From the NCBI RefSeq assembly GCF_958450345.1, contig NC_088780.1:30031667-30095666 (forward strand): 64,000 nucleotides of DNA, written 5' to 3'. Under the pieces are notes generated by a model. It saw only the letters and a program-made list of their open reading frames with translations, searched no databases and had not been told where the DNA came from. Made by a program: the position numbers and the translations under genes. This DNA is from Calliphora vicina (lineage: Eukaryota > Arthropoda > Insecta > Diptera > Calliphoridae). Positions 34,092 to 46,589 of this stretch are shown one piece after another (position 1 is the stretch's first letter; every line of letters begins with the position of its first letter).

Positions 34092-34827
34092 TAGGGTATT
34101 CAATTAATCCGGTTTCTGGTTTAATCGGTTAATTGAGCAAATAATAAATCGATTAACCGAATAATTTTATTTAAATTTTCAACTGACAATAAAACCACGA
34201 ATTTTGTGTACTTATTTAAGTATTTTATTAACAAAAAGAACAAAAACATAACAATTCAACCAAAAAATAAATAATGTTCTTTAATTTTAATAAAACTCGA
34301 GTTGGAAAAAACTCTCTCGCTGATTGTAGATGTTGGAGAAATCCAAAGTATAGCATGATAAAGAATATCCAATATCTCTTTTTTTTAGTTTTTTCTAAGC
34401 ATACAAACTACTCCATTATACCATTGGAGTCCTTTTTGATTTTTTTTTAAATTTTGAATACTTTTAATGATTTCGATAAGTTATGATTAAAGACTCGTTT
34501 CAGTAGTGTCTTCAGTTTCGTCTATTGTCATGTTCTCATCCGACAAATACATGTAAACTAAATATGTCAGTTGTTATACTCACTAAACATGTTTCTTGGA
34601 TGTTCGAAAAAATATATAATTGTACTTTGACTTTTGTATTTGAATTAAAATGGAAAAATAGATACAAAAAAATATATAAAAGTGCCAAAAAAATAAATTT
34701 CGGTTAATCGACACAAATTAATCGGTTTATTTGTTATTTGAAAATTGTCAATTTTGAATTATCCGAACAGTTAACCGAACAAAATTAATCGGTTAACCGA
34801 TTAACGGTTAATCGATTCAATACCCTA
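34092..34827 (-). mobile_element. hAT element, TAGGGTATTCA family, copy 2
   Basis: A perfect 8-bp duplication GATGTAAC flanks it (34084-34091 and 34828-34835). The termini are TAGGGTATTCAAT and its exact complement. The minus strand at about 34350-34300 reads I-S-P-T-S-T-I-S-E-R-V-F-S-N, the same hAT dimerisation signature as in copy 1, preceded by 'ILDILYHAILW'. The N-terminal and catalytic parts are deleted. Confidence 0.85.
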
Positions 34828-34835
34828 GATGTAAC

Positions 34836-36095
34836 ATTAAGAATTGTTGCAGCCTGAGCATATCATCTTTGTACACTTTGGAGAAAGTCGAGAAATATGT
34901 GGACCCTCTGATATGAAAAAACTGGAGCACGGTGGGTAAAATTATTGAAAATTTAATTTTCAAATACGAGTATCTCCTAAGCTATAAGAGAAATTGATAG
35001 ATACGATAAAGTTTTTTATAGTGCTTGACGAGGAGATTCTTTATGTGTATTTTTTTTGAAATCGGAATCCAAACGATGATTGAGTCGATTTAAAAATTTA
35101 ACATACCCGAGGTAACCTACTTTAGGATCCCATGGCCACGCCCTTTGTGTCCATGACTCCAAACTTGAACTCGACAAGACTTCGTCAATGCGAATGTTAA
35201 CTATCATTCAAATTGGACTAAGCGTTTAGAAGTTACAGATTTATTTGCCTCAAATTATTTTCTATACCACTGTCGTCTTCCAAACCGCTCAAATTTCAAC
35301 AATGTTGTGAAATTCATCGTCAGGCTGCATGAATACGCTGACATGTTTATTAAAATATTATAACGATTTCTTAAACATGGTTTAGGCTATATTTAGATAA
35401 GAAATTGCATTGAAAATAAAAAAAATACGAAAGTTTGAAATTTTCTGGGACGTATTATTATTTCGGGGCGAAAGGTTTAACGTCATAATCTTTAAGCCTT
35501 TGTCTGACGATCTGCCTCTTAAAATCATCAAAATATAGATTTTGCTGTAAAGTGGTATTCAACCTTAATTTTCATCTCGTAATAAATGACCGTGGAGTGG
35601 GGTAACTGTGTAAGTGAAGTTACAAAATCTTTCGGTAAGGATATCTCTTTCAAATCGAAATTGCAATGAAAACAAGTCAGAGAGCCACATTCCACTGTGC
35701 CGATTCTTATATCGGCAAGAATTCTCTGAGTTAGAAGGTGTCAAAACTTTACATTTTGGGCAAACTGATGGTTTTTCTCATCCATGTAACTTATTACCTA
35801 TTGTTCTTAACAAAATGTATCCCAAATAGTTTAGATAGCTATTTATTCAATCTTTCAAAAAGGAAAATGTAAAAAAAATTTTAAATTTTAAAATTAAAAA
35901 AATCAAACATTTTTTTACTTTTTTCTCAATATCAAATACTTTGTTGAGTTTTTGAAAGCTTAGGTCTTTTCCTTTAATCGCCGAGTGGGATGCGAGTGGG
36001 ATATCTATCAAAATAAATGTTTTGTAACTCAAGAAATACAATTTTTGACTTTTTTTTGCAAAATCAAAAACTTTTTTTTAAAATGGGCCCAAAAT
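34836..36095. other. Gene-free stretch
   Basis: No gene is supported. Slightly GC-richer DNA at 35080-35220 and 35460-35530 may be old repeat material; I recognise no motif. Confidence 0.3.
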
Positions 36096-36410
36096 AAAGC
36101 TAAAGTTTTTTTACTTTAAGACCTTTTTCCGATTTTGACCCATTGTAGGTCCAACGTTATATAAGTCGCTGAAAAGGCTTTAGAAATATTTCTCCTTAGA
36201 TATCCATATTGTCAATATTAACGATTTAGTAGTCCAGATATAAGTAAAAAATATGTCAAAAATCAAGGTACTCGAGGTTTTTTGCCATTTGTGGGTCGAT
36301 TATCTCTAGCTTATATATTGATTGGAGTTTCGGAAAGTTGATTTCAACATACAGATACAGGGCTCCTCTATATATAACGATCCATAATATTTAAACTTTT
36401 TGAGACAATA
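36096..36410 (-). mobile_element. mini-me/DINE-like element, family A copy 4 (decayed)
   Basis: It contains TTTTGACCCATTGTAGGTCC (36133), 'TTAGATATCCATATTGTC', 'TTAGTAGTCCAGATATA' and a decayed core with 'CATACAGATACAGGGCTCC' near 36348, in the same order as 18934-19583. The outer palindrome and the terminal TATACCC are missing. Confidence 0.5.
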
Positions 36411-36419
36411 TATTGCCCA

Positions 36420-38007
36420 TTGCCGAAAAAAAAATATTTTTTATTAAAAATATGCATTTTGAAGTAAAATATAACAAAATATGCATTATCAATGAAATAT
36501 GCAAAAATATGCTTTAACAAATTGATGACATTTAACAGCAAAATGTGTGGTTCGGATGGTCTTTGGACGTTCGTCCCTAGGTTATAACTCTTAATTTGAA
36601 AGGTACTTGGAGGTGGAAATTTACAACTTGTAAAACAGACTCGCCTACTTTCTTATATTATTAAGATTAAAACCAAGTATATAGTTCCTTTAAACATTAT
36701 ATGGAAAGGACCATTGAATTAAAAAACTAATTAATTTTATTTTAATTACAATAACAAAACATATTTAAAAAATATTGTCATCAATACCAAAATGTTAGTT
36801 CTTTATAAATTAAGCAAAAATGTCCATGATGTTTAAATAATTATAAGAACCTTTGAGTTTGTTAAAATAATTATCAATTCTGTTTAACTTAAATGCTTTT
36901 AAATCTAAATATTTTTAAATATTAGAACGTTAGTATTTGTATTTAAAACTTTTTTTTGCTAAATATCATCTAAAGAATATTTTTTTCTTTAACTCTTTGC
37001 TACAAATTGTCATGTAATTTAGACATTTATCTTCTTACATAGTTGAGTGCAGAAGATAATTAGTTTTTACAACTTAATTAAAAAGTTTGTGTTGATGTTG
37101 CGTGACTTGACCTACATAAATAAACTTATAATATTAAATTAGAAAATTCAATTACAAATGGGTCAAAGAAAAAAAAAAACAATAAAACTTTATTTGCCAC
37201 AATATGTAGAGCAAATCAATTTAGAGTTTGCATAATTATGAGTGTATGTTACAATATTTAAAAATCAATTAAATAAATATTTAAAATCAGTTAAAAAAAA
37301 TTTAGTTTTTTATTTTTTATTCAAATTTGTAAGCATTTTTTGAAATGCTAAAATAGCTGTATTAATTAAGATATTAAACAAGAAAATAATTGTCTTGCTA
37401 AAACAATAACTTATTTCTTTTCAAAAATTGTCTTTTCACATCTATGTTACCAAGTCATTAAATCCTTTTTATTCTATTTATTTAAGGAAAAAACTTAGAA
37501 ATTATCAAGGCAATTGTGAGTGGAAAGCAAGATATTGGTCTAGTTTTTCTTTCTTTTTTTTTTGTTGTTCATTTCTGAAAAAAGTAAAATTGAACAATTT
37601 TAATAAATCACGTGTAGATTATAAAAAAAAAGTTCTAGGTTATATGTACACACATAGTATCCTTGAAGAGAGATATAAGAAAAAGATAATATAACAAAAA
37701 ATGAGCACACATGACACAGGATAAGAGAGAACATGGAAACACTCTCTAGCTCTCAGAGACCGCACTCATATTGATAGAGAAAGAGAGAAGAGAGAGAGAG
37801 AGTTTAACCAAAATATACTATATCAATGGAATTTATTGACTAAAAGTATAATGGAATGAAATACAAATACTATCACGTGTGCTAGGAAAGAAATTTATAC
37901 CAAAAAAAAAATACACGAAGTCGTAACTAAATTACGATTGATAAGAAACGAACACTGATACTGAAAAAAAAGGAGAAATACAAAAAGGAAAAAAAAATTT
38001 AACTTAC
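36420..38007. other. Start of the first Sap47 intron, with GA-rich DNA near the exon
   Basis: By splice logic this is intron, downstream of the donor at 38007 on the minus strand. No exon with SAP47 or BSD-domain sequence could be found in it. GAGAGA runs are at 37727-37803. Confidence 0.4.
37727..37803. repeat. GAGA-rich block, intronic side of Sap47 exon
   Basis: Repeated GAGA words, ending in GAAGAGAGAGAGAGAGTTT, lie about 200 bp inside the intron. Such runs can be simple microsatellites or binding sites of the GAGA factor; the sequence does not decide. Confidence 0.5.
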
Positions 38008-38198
38008 CTCTTAGCACCCTCTTCACCTTCAGGCAATTCACCACCAGCTGTTGATGCTGCTGTAGCATCATGATGATCTGAAGGGGCTGCTGTGGTTGCA
38101 GTTTCTTGTGTATTGGCAGCGGGTACTTCTTCATCACCTTGGCCACCTTTCACAGCACCCACCAATGAAGTAAATTGATTTGTAATATTCGAAAACAT
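38008..38198 (-). CDS. Sap47: Sap47-like protein, first coding exon (partial gene)
   Basis: The exon encodes 63 codons plus 2 bases: it starts 'MFSNITNQFTSLVGAVKGGQ', then an acidic, Ala/Thr/Glu-rich stretch, ending 'PEGEEGAKR'. The start 'MFSxxTNQ-TSLVGAVKGG' is the conserved N-terminus of the insect synapse-associated protein of 47 kDa, a BSD-domain protein found on synaptic vesicles and involved in synaptic plasticity. A consensus donor (AG|GTAAGT) follows at 38007-38006 on the minus strand. The rest, with the BSD domain, is not visible in the 38 kb downstream on this strand, so either the intron is very long or the next exons are short or outside the window. The divergently oriented blp gene starts 7 kb away. 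Identification is from the N-terminal motif only. Confidence 0.8.
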
Positions 38199-39805
38199 AT
38201 TGTTGCTTTTGCTTTTGGTTTTAGTTGAAGTTTCTTATTTTTGTTTAATAATTTATTAGGATTTTCCTTTGTTTTCTTTTTTTTTTACAAAATTGCTTGC
38301 ACTGTGTTTATAATTTTATAATTTTGAATATATCTGGTTTGTGTGGTTATGTATTTGTTCAAATTTAAATACAACACTGGTTACTACTACACGTTTTAAC
38401 ACAATAACACACTTAACGGTTTTTGCTTTAGCTGTTTTAACGTTACTTTAATATATATTTGGTTGTTTTAAGGTTATGTAGTACGTTTTGGAATATGCAA
38501 GTTAATGTTGGGAAATAGACGGAAAGGGATATAGAGAGTTTGTGTAAGACAGAGAGAGAGAGAGAAATAAATAAAAAGAGAATTACTAGAAATATTTGTC
38601 AAAACAAGAGCAGAGAGAGAGAGAGTTACTGTTAAATTCAAACGAATCTTAAATATAACGGTAACGATTCAAAAAACGAAAGCTCACGATTTGTATGGAT
38701 AACACTTTTTTTCTTTGTTCTTTTTTTTGAGAAAAAGGGGTTGTTACGTTGATTTCCAATTATATTTTACAACTTTTTTTTGTATGTTTAATATTTTCTT
38801 AACAAAATTTTAGCAAATTTTTATTTACAATTTCAAAATTATATAATAATCTTTAGAAAATATACACTTTATCATACAAAAATGTGTTTAAAAAAGTTGT
38901 TAAATCTATATAATCTATACTAAATAAAAACTGGCTTGAAAATATGTTGCGAAAAAATCAATATTTTACAATATTTTATTTTGTGGCAGAAAGAAAAAAA
39001 AAACAACAAAATTACGTTGTATATACTTTTATTTTACTTTTACTGTGAATTCTCAATTTATATAACAAACGTTTGGTTTCCTTTACTCTAGAGATTTGAA
39101 TTTTATATAATTTTTTACTTGTATAGTATTGTAATTTCAATAGTTTCACTTTTTTTTCTTTTGAATTGTACTTTTTTGCCTTTTCAATAAAGTTAGTTAG
39201 GTTTTTTTCTTTTTAACTGTGTCTTCCTGCTTTGAATGTCCTCGGAGAACTGTTTCTAGTCGTTTAGAAAACTCTTTTCAAATAGCTTTACAAAAGCGAA
39301 TTGATTGCTTTTTTTATTTCTTTCTTTAGTTCGTGTTTTTTTTTACTTTTTGTTTCATTTGCTGTTGTTCTTTTCTCATCAAACCATAGTTTCACCACCG
39401 CCTACCAAGAAAGTCACCCACTGGAATGTATATCGATTTCGTAGTACTCAGCAACGTACAATATGTGGTACGCAGGACTTTTAAACAAATGCAATTGAAA
39501 GAGTTTAAGAAAAAGGATGTAAAGTGAATGAGTGCAAGAGGAATATGTTTAGATTATAAGCATGGATTAAATATATCAATTGTTTTGTTGGATGGGATTT
39601 TTGGGAAACATTTTAAGATATATGTATTCGAGGAAGTGTTGCTGACAGATCAGTGATTCTAGGATTTGAAATTTCGCTGAAACACAGCTCTAATTCTCTT
39701 CTTTGCAATATTCTTTAAGATAAAGATTAAAAACAATATTTTTGTTGAAAAAAAAATAGTTTGCTAAAAATTGGACCATTGCAATGCATTGCATGCAAAA
39801 TGTGT
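38199..39805. other. 5' region of the Sap47-like exon
   Basis: This holds the 5' leader and possibly the promoter of the Sap47-like gene; no TATA box or start site could be fixed. A GA-rich block is at 38549-38625. T-rich and TA-rich runs dominate the rest. Confidence 0.35.
38549..38625. repeat. GAGA-rich block, upstream of Sap47 exon
   Basis: CAGAGAGAGAGAGAGAAA at 38550 and CAGAGAGAGAGAGAGTTAC at 38611, about 350-420 bp upstream of the Sap47 start codon. Confidence 0.5.
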
Positions 39806-39813
39806 ATACTTAC

Positions 39814-41511
39814 TAGGGTATTCATTCGACTAATGATCATTCGATTAATCGAATAATTTCTTACGAATAATTATTCGAACAATTTAAAATGGCCATTTTC
39901 GAATATCGAATAATTCGAACAATTGTATGTAGAATAATCGAATAAAACGAATAAATGTTCATATACATATATTTGAATTTATTAAATAGCTTAAAATTTT
40001 TCGTAATTTCAAATTTAAATAAGTAATCACCCCTATCGCGAATCAACATTTCACATGAAATATTTTCCCTTTTCCTTTTATCGTTCATCAACTTTGTTCA
40101 CGTGAAAAAAATTCCCCTTGTTGTGAAATTTTTAGATGTAATTTTGTAAACATTAAACAGCTGTTACGAACAAAATCAACTATTGTGAATGTAAAGTTCA
40201 TCATGATATTCCCGATAGCAATTTTCCCTTCGAGGGAAATGGATATTTCATGGGAACAAAATTTCACATGTTATTGCCGATAGGGGTGAATAATGACTCA
40301 CAAAAATTGTATTGTTTCTTAAATTCGACAAATAACTAAAGACAAAGGGACTTGATCAATGTAGATGAGTGTTCCGATAGCTCCTTCTATAAATATATAA
40401 ATATTACTGCAAGAAGTTACAATTCTAGAAACAAATCTTTCAAAATTTTTAACTTAGGACTTGAACCAATGAAAATAAAATATTTGTTATTTAGCTGGCG
40501 AAATATTAGAAGAATCGCAATTAATAATCAAAATATTAACTTAGATTAAAGTGGAGTTGAATGTGATGGAGAATGTGATTTTGAAACGGTCGTCGAAAGT
40601 AATATTGAGGATAACATTTATAATGATTACATTGAAATAAATGAAGGCCATGATCTTAAAATATATGTATATAAGTGATGTTATTAACCGCGTACGTAAG
40701 TGTTGCAAAATATCTAATAAATCGAATGATAAACACAAATATTGCAAACTAACGTTTTGTTGCATGAAAAACATGGAGTTCGTTTTCTACATGATTTTGA
40801 ATATCGTTGAACATCTTTGTCTAACATGGAAATAAACTTTTTGCGTATTTGTAAATGCGTTAATCATGCACTCACTTCCTAACTTCAAAATAGCAATATT
40901 CACTGACAATGATATCAAACTTTGGACAGATTCCCTTTATTGTGTAATTCCCCAAGACCAATTTATTAAGCAAAGATTCGGCAATGTTGATAGAGCTTGA
41001 TTTATAAATAATTTAGAAATAGTGAATAATTAATTTATTAAAGAATTAGTTACTAAATTTAAAACCCGAATTAAAGAAGGACATAAAAAATTTAATACGT
41101 TTATATTGTATTTGAATTCAAGATCATGTGCAACTAGCTCAAATTTTTTAAAGCATAGATCCAAACCGGAAACTAAAGGGTTTGCTAGTCAATTGTTTTG
41201 TAGATTGTTCGGGAGTTAATCGATCAGAATATTTCTGTTGAAATTTTAATGATGGACTTTGTTTTTGATTGACTTTTTTAACATTATCAATACTTGAATT
41301 GTTAACTTTAACGTTATTTTATGTTTTTCTTTAATAACAAAATATTAAAAAACGTACATCAAAACATCATTCTTTACTTTTTTAAAAAAAAATTAAATTA
41401 TTCGAATAATTCGATTAATTTTAAACGTGTTATTCGAACAAGTTAAAATCTCTTATTCGAATTATTCGTTTTATTCGAACAAGAGAAAATTCGAATAATT
41501 CGAATACCCTA
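39814..41511. mobile_element. hAT element, TAGGGTATTCA family, copy 3 (1.7 kb)
   Basis: The ends are TAGGGTATTCATTCG and, from the right, TAGGGTATTCGAATTATTCG, with dense 'ATTCGAATAATTCGAA' words inside. The flanks ATACTTAC (39806-39813) and ACACTTAC (41512-41519) form an 8-bp duplication with one mismatch. The element is longer than its two relatives, but I find no SERVFS motif; short open frames at 40352-40549 and 40641-40835 may be remnants of its protein. A MITE is inserted at 40028-40288. Confidence 0.75.
40028..40288. mobile_element. 261-bp MITE inside hAT copy 3
   Basis: The ends are CACCCCTATCGCGAATCAAC and, from the right, CACCCCTATCGGCAATAACA; both arms continue with TTTCACATGAAAT or similar words, and the centre has a TTTCCCTTCGAGGGAAA palindrome. 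The flanking target could not be set clearly (AAT on both sides is possible). Confidence 0.6.
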
Positions 41512-41759
41512 ACACTTACATTTTAAATGTAGTTTATGAATTAAAAGAAAAAAGTTGGTATAATACATTATGCATCCAATATATGAAAACACATTAAAAT
41601 TTTTCAAAGGAGTCAAGGTTTGTGGAGCTTCTGAAGAGTAAATATAGGCATTTTATATAAGTAGTATTTGATATTGATGAAAATCTAAGAACTTGAAGAA
41701 TGGTATTTTAGTAAAATTAAATAATTTTGTAAATTTTTCGGACGTAATTTACCTTAAAA

Positions 41760-42120
41760 ACTTAATCGGCAGAAATCGGTCCATTATATCACCTAGCCCC
41801 CATATAAATGTCGTACCGAAATTGGACAAATTTCAGTCCAAATTCTATATATACGGAATTCATGTCTCCAACTTGTATTACGATCGGTCCATAATTAGTC
41901 ATAGCTCCCATATGAAAGCCTTGCTTCAGAAAATCACTTTAACGTGCATAAATCTCTAAAACATTTTATTATACGCATAAAATTCAACAGACATAACTTT
42001 CATATAGACATGATTTACACCACCTAATTCCATCTACTACTTCCGAAAATCACTCACGAATATAAATTATTGAAAATTTAAAAGATAAAAGTTTTTACTC
42101 ATTTACTTAGTGCATAATAA
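41760..42120 (+). mobile_element. mini-me/DINE-like element, family B copy 2 (truncated)
   Basis: The block 'CAGAAATCGGTCCATTATAT', 'CACCTAGCCCCCATATAAAT', 'CGATCGGTCCATAATTAGTC' and 'AATCACTTTAACGTGCATAA' follows copy 1 (9416-9650) in the same order. The GTCY-bearing left part and the right terminus are missing. Confidence 0.6.
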
Positions 42121-42129
42121 GAATCTACA

Positions 42130-45100
42130 CAACTGATTCTATATGTGGTCAAAATTTGGTGAAATTCTACTTCCACAAAGTGAGTCAAAAGATCAATTGA
42201 AATATTACTTTTTTTCTAGATGTCTACTAACACAAAAATTTTAAACTCAATTATTTCGAAATGGTAAACAAATTATACACTATGGTTTAATTAAGGGGAC
42301 GATATGGTACTACTTGTCCACCAATTTTTTTTAAACAATTTATTTTAAATTGTTCATTTTGCATTGATTAATTAAAGAACAATTAAAACTTAGCATTGAC
42401 CGTAACCCATCAACCTGCATAAATGTAAAGGCTCCTCTCATAGGGACTTCCGAACTTTGACAGTTAATAGCGGCTATATTGTTGATGCAACATCTATCGA
42501 TTTTGTTGTCATTTATTCAGTTTATTTTGCCAAATCTAACAACACGTGCAAATAATAAAATTGTTTTATAAAAATTAATGTTCTGTTCAGCCAACATTCC
42601 GAGGCTCTTCTTCCATTTTACGGTGAAGCACTTTTCTGGATGAATGGGCAACTTCAGCAATAAAAATTGTCTAATTTGGCATGACACCAATCCAAATGAG
42701 AGCCAAGAGCCTCCAATGCATTCCGAAAATGTCACGGTTTGTTGAGGATTTTTGGTTGGCGATGTCATTATTTCATATTTATTTGAGATCGACACTGTCA
42801 ATGGCGAGCCAAATTTGTTGTTCATGTGGTTTTAATTTAAAATTATTTGCTAATTAACACAATAATAACGTATAGTTCTCATTCTTAATCTAATTAGCAA
42901 TATCATAAACATTGCATTAGAAATGCTCAGCCACTCTGCTACAGAAAGGTATTCTACGCAATCGTCCTTCAGAGGCTCTAAACACGATATTGCAACTACA
43001 ATAGATCTTCACTTAATGAGTATATCTTCCTGCAGTGTGGTAAGACAAATTGCCTCTGCCTGCGGCAGACCCAGAACATATGAAAATGGAATCATATTGA
43101 ATTTGGTTGCTTCGTTCATAAACTTCTCATTGCGTACGCCCCTCTCATATTTTGATAGGATATTCAAAGTTAGTTTTCCTTCCAGATGCGAATGGAGTGT
43201 TCGGGGTAATAAACTTGATTAATGGATATGAATTAAAAGTAAACACTGACGATTACAAGCTGAATTGTGGTTTGATCAACTCGGCTTAAGGTTCTCAATT
43301 AGTGTTCCACATAAATTTATATGCTTTCAGGAAATATTAGCGATCAGCGAGGCGCTTATGTCTCTTAAGTATTTCACTACGGATACGAAGATTAAATATG
43401 GGTTGATTAAAAGCGAACTCTTCGTGAAGCTGACTAGAATACAAATAGTTAAAATTTTTTTTAAATTTCAAAATTATTGAAGGATGGAAGGATCCGAGTC
43501 TCACATTCATTAAACTCCTAACTAGTTTTATAGTTGCTTAACGGAATTTGATGATTTTTAAAAACACAAACAAAAATCCAATATCGAAATTTATTTATTC
43601 TTTGTTAGTCACACTTTTTTCTAAAATTTATTTAAAAATATTTTCGATATTTCAGTATTGCAAAGCTGAATCTAAAACTAGAGGTGCTAAGTCTAAATTG
43701 CAAAAGCTTAATTAAAAGCTGGAAACTCATTTACACCCTAAATCACTAAAATCGAAAATATCTCCTAAAATTATTCGATCTCAAATGTTTTGATATCATT
43801 TTAAAGGGCTTAAATTAACAATTAGGATAGATACAGGCCTAAGTTTGGGCGAAGGTTTATTACCTCTATCGTATGACGAAAAGCGGGTTTGCATAATAAA
43901 TTTCATCTTCCAAACATGCAGAGATACGATTTTAATTGTATGTATAACTTCTAAACTAAAAGAGAGCAGGAATAACAATTTACAGCATTAGTCTTAGAAA
44001 CTGAAGCACTATTGATGCTTCATACATGCAAGACAAAAGCTGATATTGAAAATTGTATTACAGATATTTAAAAATCCAAAAGAAAGAAGTGTTTTTGGGT
44101 ACTTCTTTTTTTGCTCAATACTGTTTCATTCCAAAAGCAATTGCAAAGATCAATCTTAAATCACAAAAATAGTTAGTTCATTGTTGGCACTTTCCAAACA
44201 GAGATGTACTTCTTGGCATTTCACAGTGGTTGTTTTCTAGTGAATGGTGTTTCTTTAGTGGAATTTACAGCACCCAAGTGCCAGGTACGCATGAGCACCA
44301 AAACTAACACAATGTTGTCTTTAAACATTGAACGAACTACACTATAAAATAATTGTTTAATTCGAAATGAGAAGCGTGGCAAATACTACAGATAAAATGA
44401 ATCATTTGGAGATAAAATTGTTGCTAAAGGAAACACAAATATTTGTACATTTGGCAAAAGTTTGTAGATAAAACGTTTAGGATGGATGAAGTGTTAAAAA
44501 ATGTATTTGTTAGTCTCCCAGCTGGTATAAAACAAATGCGTAAAACATTTTATTTGTTGGTCTTTTATTATTATAGAAAAATTCCAAAATCAGCAAGCTG
44601 GTATAAAACCAAAAATTTGTTATTTTTGCTTTTGGAAATTTTGTAGATTGTTGCTATTTCTTTCACAATTTATTATTGCTTTTATTCTTTTCTATACCAC
44701 TATTATTCAATTATTTATCACTTTTTATTACGTTGTTAAAATACCTTTAATAAGTTTTACAATTTTGTTAAATTGTTTCTTTTTAATTATTTGCACTTTT
44801 TTGTTTACCAACTTTCCAACTGGATAAAATTCTGACACTTGTTCGTTTTTGAAGAAGAATTTTTGTTATTGTTGACACTTGTTTTGTTCTCAAATTCGTT
44901 GGTAAACATTCTGTATAAAGTGCCAGATCTATACAGATTGTTCAATCTGGCAGCACTTTATTATTTGTTCGTTGAACAGATCCGGCCACTCTCCGGATGA
45001 CACCAACATGAGTACACACACACACCGTGCATTTCTTATGGGGACTGATTGGCCCATGACCACCCAATTATAGCTCGTAAAAACTTAATATAAAAAAAAT

Positions 45101-45340
45101 AGGGTGGCTGATGTCAGCTGCTAGAGTTGAATAAAGCTGAAACAACTCTGTCTTTGTGCAACTTGGTAGCACTTTTCAAATCATATGTTAATTGTCAATT
45201 TGACGTTTTTCCTTTTAGGTTAGAAACGGTTGAATAATAATAAATTTCATGAATTTAGTGCTAAATTATTAAGAATATTGTAAGAAACTGAAAAATTTAA
45301 TAAAAATAGTGTTTTACAATTATAAATCTAATTTGAAATA
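42130..45340. other. Region upstream of blp, no confirmed gene
   Basis: A 102-codon open frame lies on the minus strand at 42517-42825 ('MNNKFGSPLTVSISNKYEIM...'), with codon composition richer in G and C than its surroundings; I do not recognise it and see no splice context. An open plus-strand segment near 43150-43280 ('FLPDANGVFGVINLINGYEL') also looks protein-like but ends in a stop. These may be exon relics or part of an unidentified gene. The final 200 bp up to 45340 is the likely blp promoter and leader, starting near TTGACGTTTTTCCTTTTAGG (45200). Confidence 0.3.
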
Positions 45341-45348
45341 GTTAAAAT

Positions 45349-45824
45349 ATGGCCAAGTATTTAGCACAAATTATTGTTTTGGGCGGCCAAGCTATTGGCA
45401 AGGCATTTGCTAAAGCCCTAAGACAAGAAATAGCCGCTTCCCAAGAGGCTGCACGTCGTGGTGGTGGTGGACGTCAAGGAGAAAAGAGATCGGAAGCTAA
45501 TGCTAGAACGGGTAAGTAATAAATAGTAAACTCAATACAAAACAACATAAATAATTAATTTCCTTTCCAGGCATGACTCTGGATGAGGCCAAACAAATTC
45601 TCAATCTTAACGATTTGGAAAATCTCGAACAAATCACCAAAAACTATGAACATTTATTCAACGTCAACGATAAGGCCAAAGGTGGTTCTTTTTACATACA
45701 ATCTAAAGTTTATCGGGCAAAAGAACGTATCGATCAAGAACTGAAAGAGGCTATAGAAGCTCAACAAGCTAAAATAAAGAGACAAGAGGCCGCAGCATCG
45801 GGGAAAGATGATAAACAACGATGA
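45349..45824 (+). CDS. blp: Mitochondrial import inner membrane translocase subunit Tim16/Pam16 (black pearl/Magmas)
   Basis: Two exons, 45349-45511 and 45571-45824, are joined across a 59-bp intron with GTAAGT donor and TTTCCTTTCCAG acceptor; the join gives G-M-T-L-D-E and a 138-residue protein. Tim16 sits on the matrix side of the TIM23 channel, pairs with the J-protein Tim14/Pam18, and tunes the ATPase activity of mitochondrial Hsp70 during preprotein import. Residues 1-27 ('MAKYLAQIIVLGGQAIGKAF') form the hydrophobic N-terminal membrane-associating segment, 33-52 a Gly/Arg-rich linker, and 56-115 the degenerate J-like domain ('MTLDEAKQILNLNDLENLEQ' to 'LKEAIEAQ'). That domain lacks the HPD triad of true J-proteins, as expected for Tim16: the corresponding loop reads 'FNVNDKAKGGSFYIQSKV'. 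The basic tail ends 'KDDKQR'. The length matches the family (about 125-145 residues). The start is the first ATG after an AT-rich leader (AAAATATGG). A poly(A) signal is about 230 bp after the stop. Nothing looks broken. Confidence 0.95.
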
Positions 45825-46051
45825 GTGTTTTTAGTAATTTTTAGAATGTGCTTTAGTAATTTCTTGTTTTTTTTTTATAAATTTTATAAATTTAATTTCC
45901 TATTACAATTTTATTGTAAAAGTTAATACAAATTTATTATTATAAGATAAAAACACAAAACATTATAGACTTTCAAAGAGTGTATAGATGAGGAGTTGTA
46001 TTGTGTTAGCAGGGAATCTATCATCTTTGTTTATAACTCGACTGTTTTGTA

Positions 46052-46057
46052 AATAAA
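46052..46057 (+). terminator. Probable poly(A) signal of blp
   Basis: AATAAA 228 bp after the blp stop codon, in a T-rich context (GTAAATAAAATACAATTTTT). No other AATAAA of equal context lies nearer on this strand. Confidence 0.5.
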
Positions 46058-46589
46058 ATACAATTTTTTTTATAAGTTTTGCTTAAATTGCTTTATAAAA
46101 TAAGTTTGATTTAAAATGTTATTAGCAAATAATGAACCGATTGTTGTTGAAAGAAAATACAGATACATATATTTCTCATAATAAGTTGGAGTTATTGATA
46201 ATGGAACTTTATTGGGGTATTTATTATCGGGTCATAACGAAAGTGTTGTTGTTTACCAGTTAGTTTATTTTCGATGGCAAACATATTTTAGAGGAATTGT
46301 ACAATTTGCAAGGTAGTATCAGTTGAACAACAATTCTAGCAGTAGTTAATGAAATTAACCCATTAATGGAAATTGGACCAAAATATTCGTATAATTTTTT
46401 ATATCCAAATCATTTCGGTAACGTTATTTGATGTTATTTCAGAAACGTAATTTTATTAAAAATTATAATTTTTGTTATTCAATACAAATTTAAAAATTTT
46501 TGGTGAAACATTTTAAAATTTGTAATAGTTTTTTGTTATGAAACAGACATCTCTAGATTTCATTAAATTGGAAATTAATATGAGTATTT

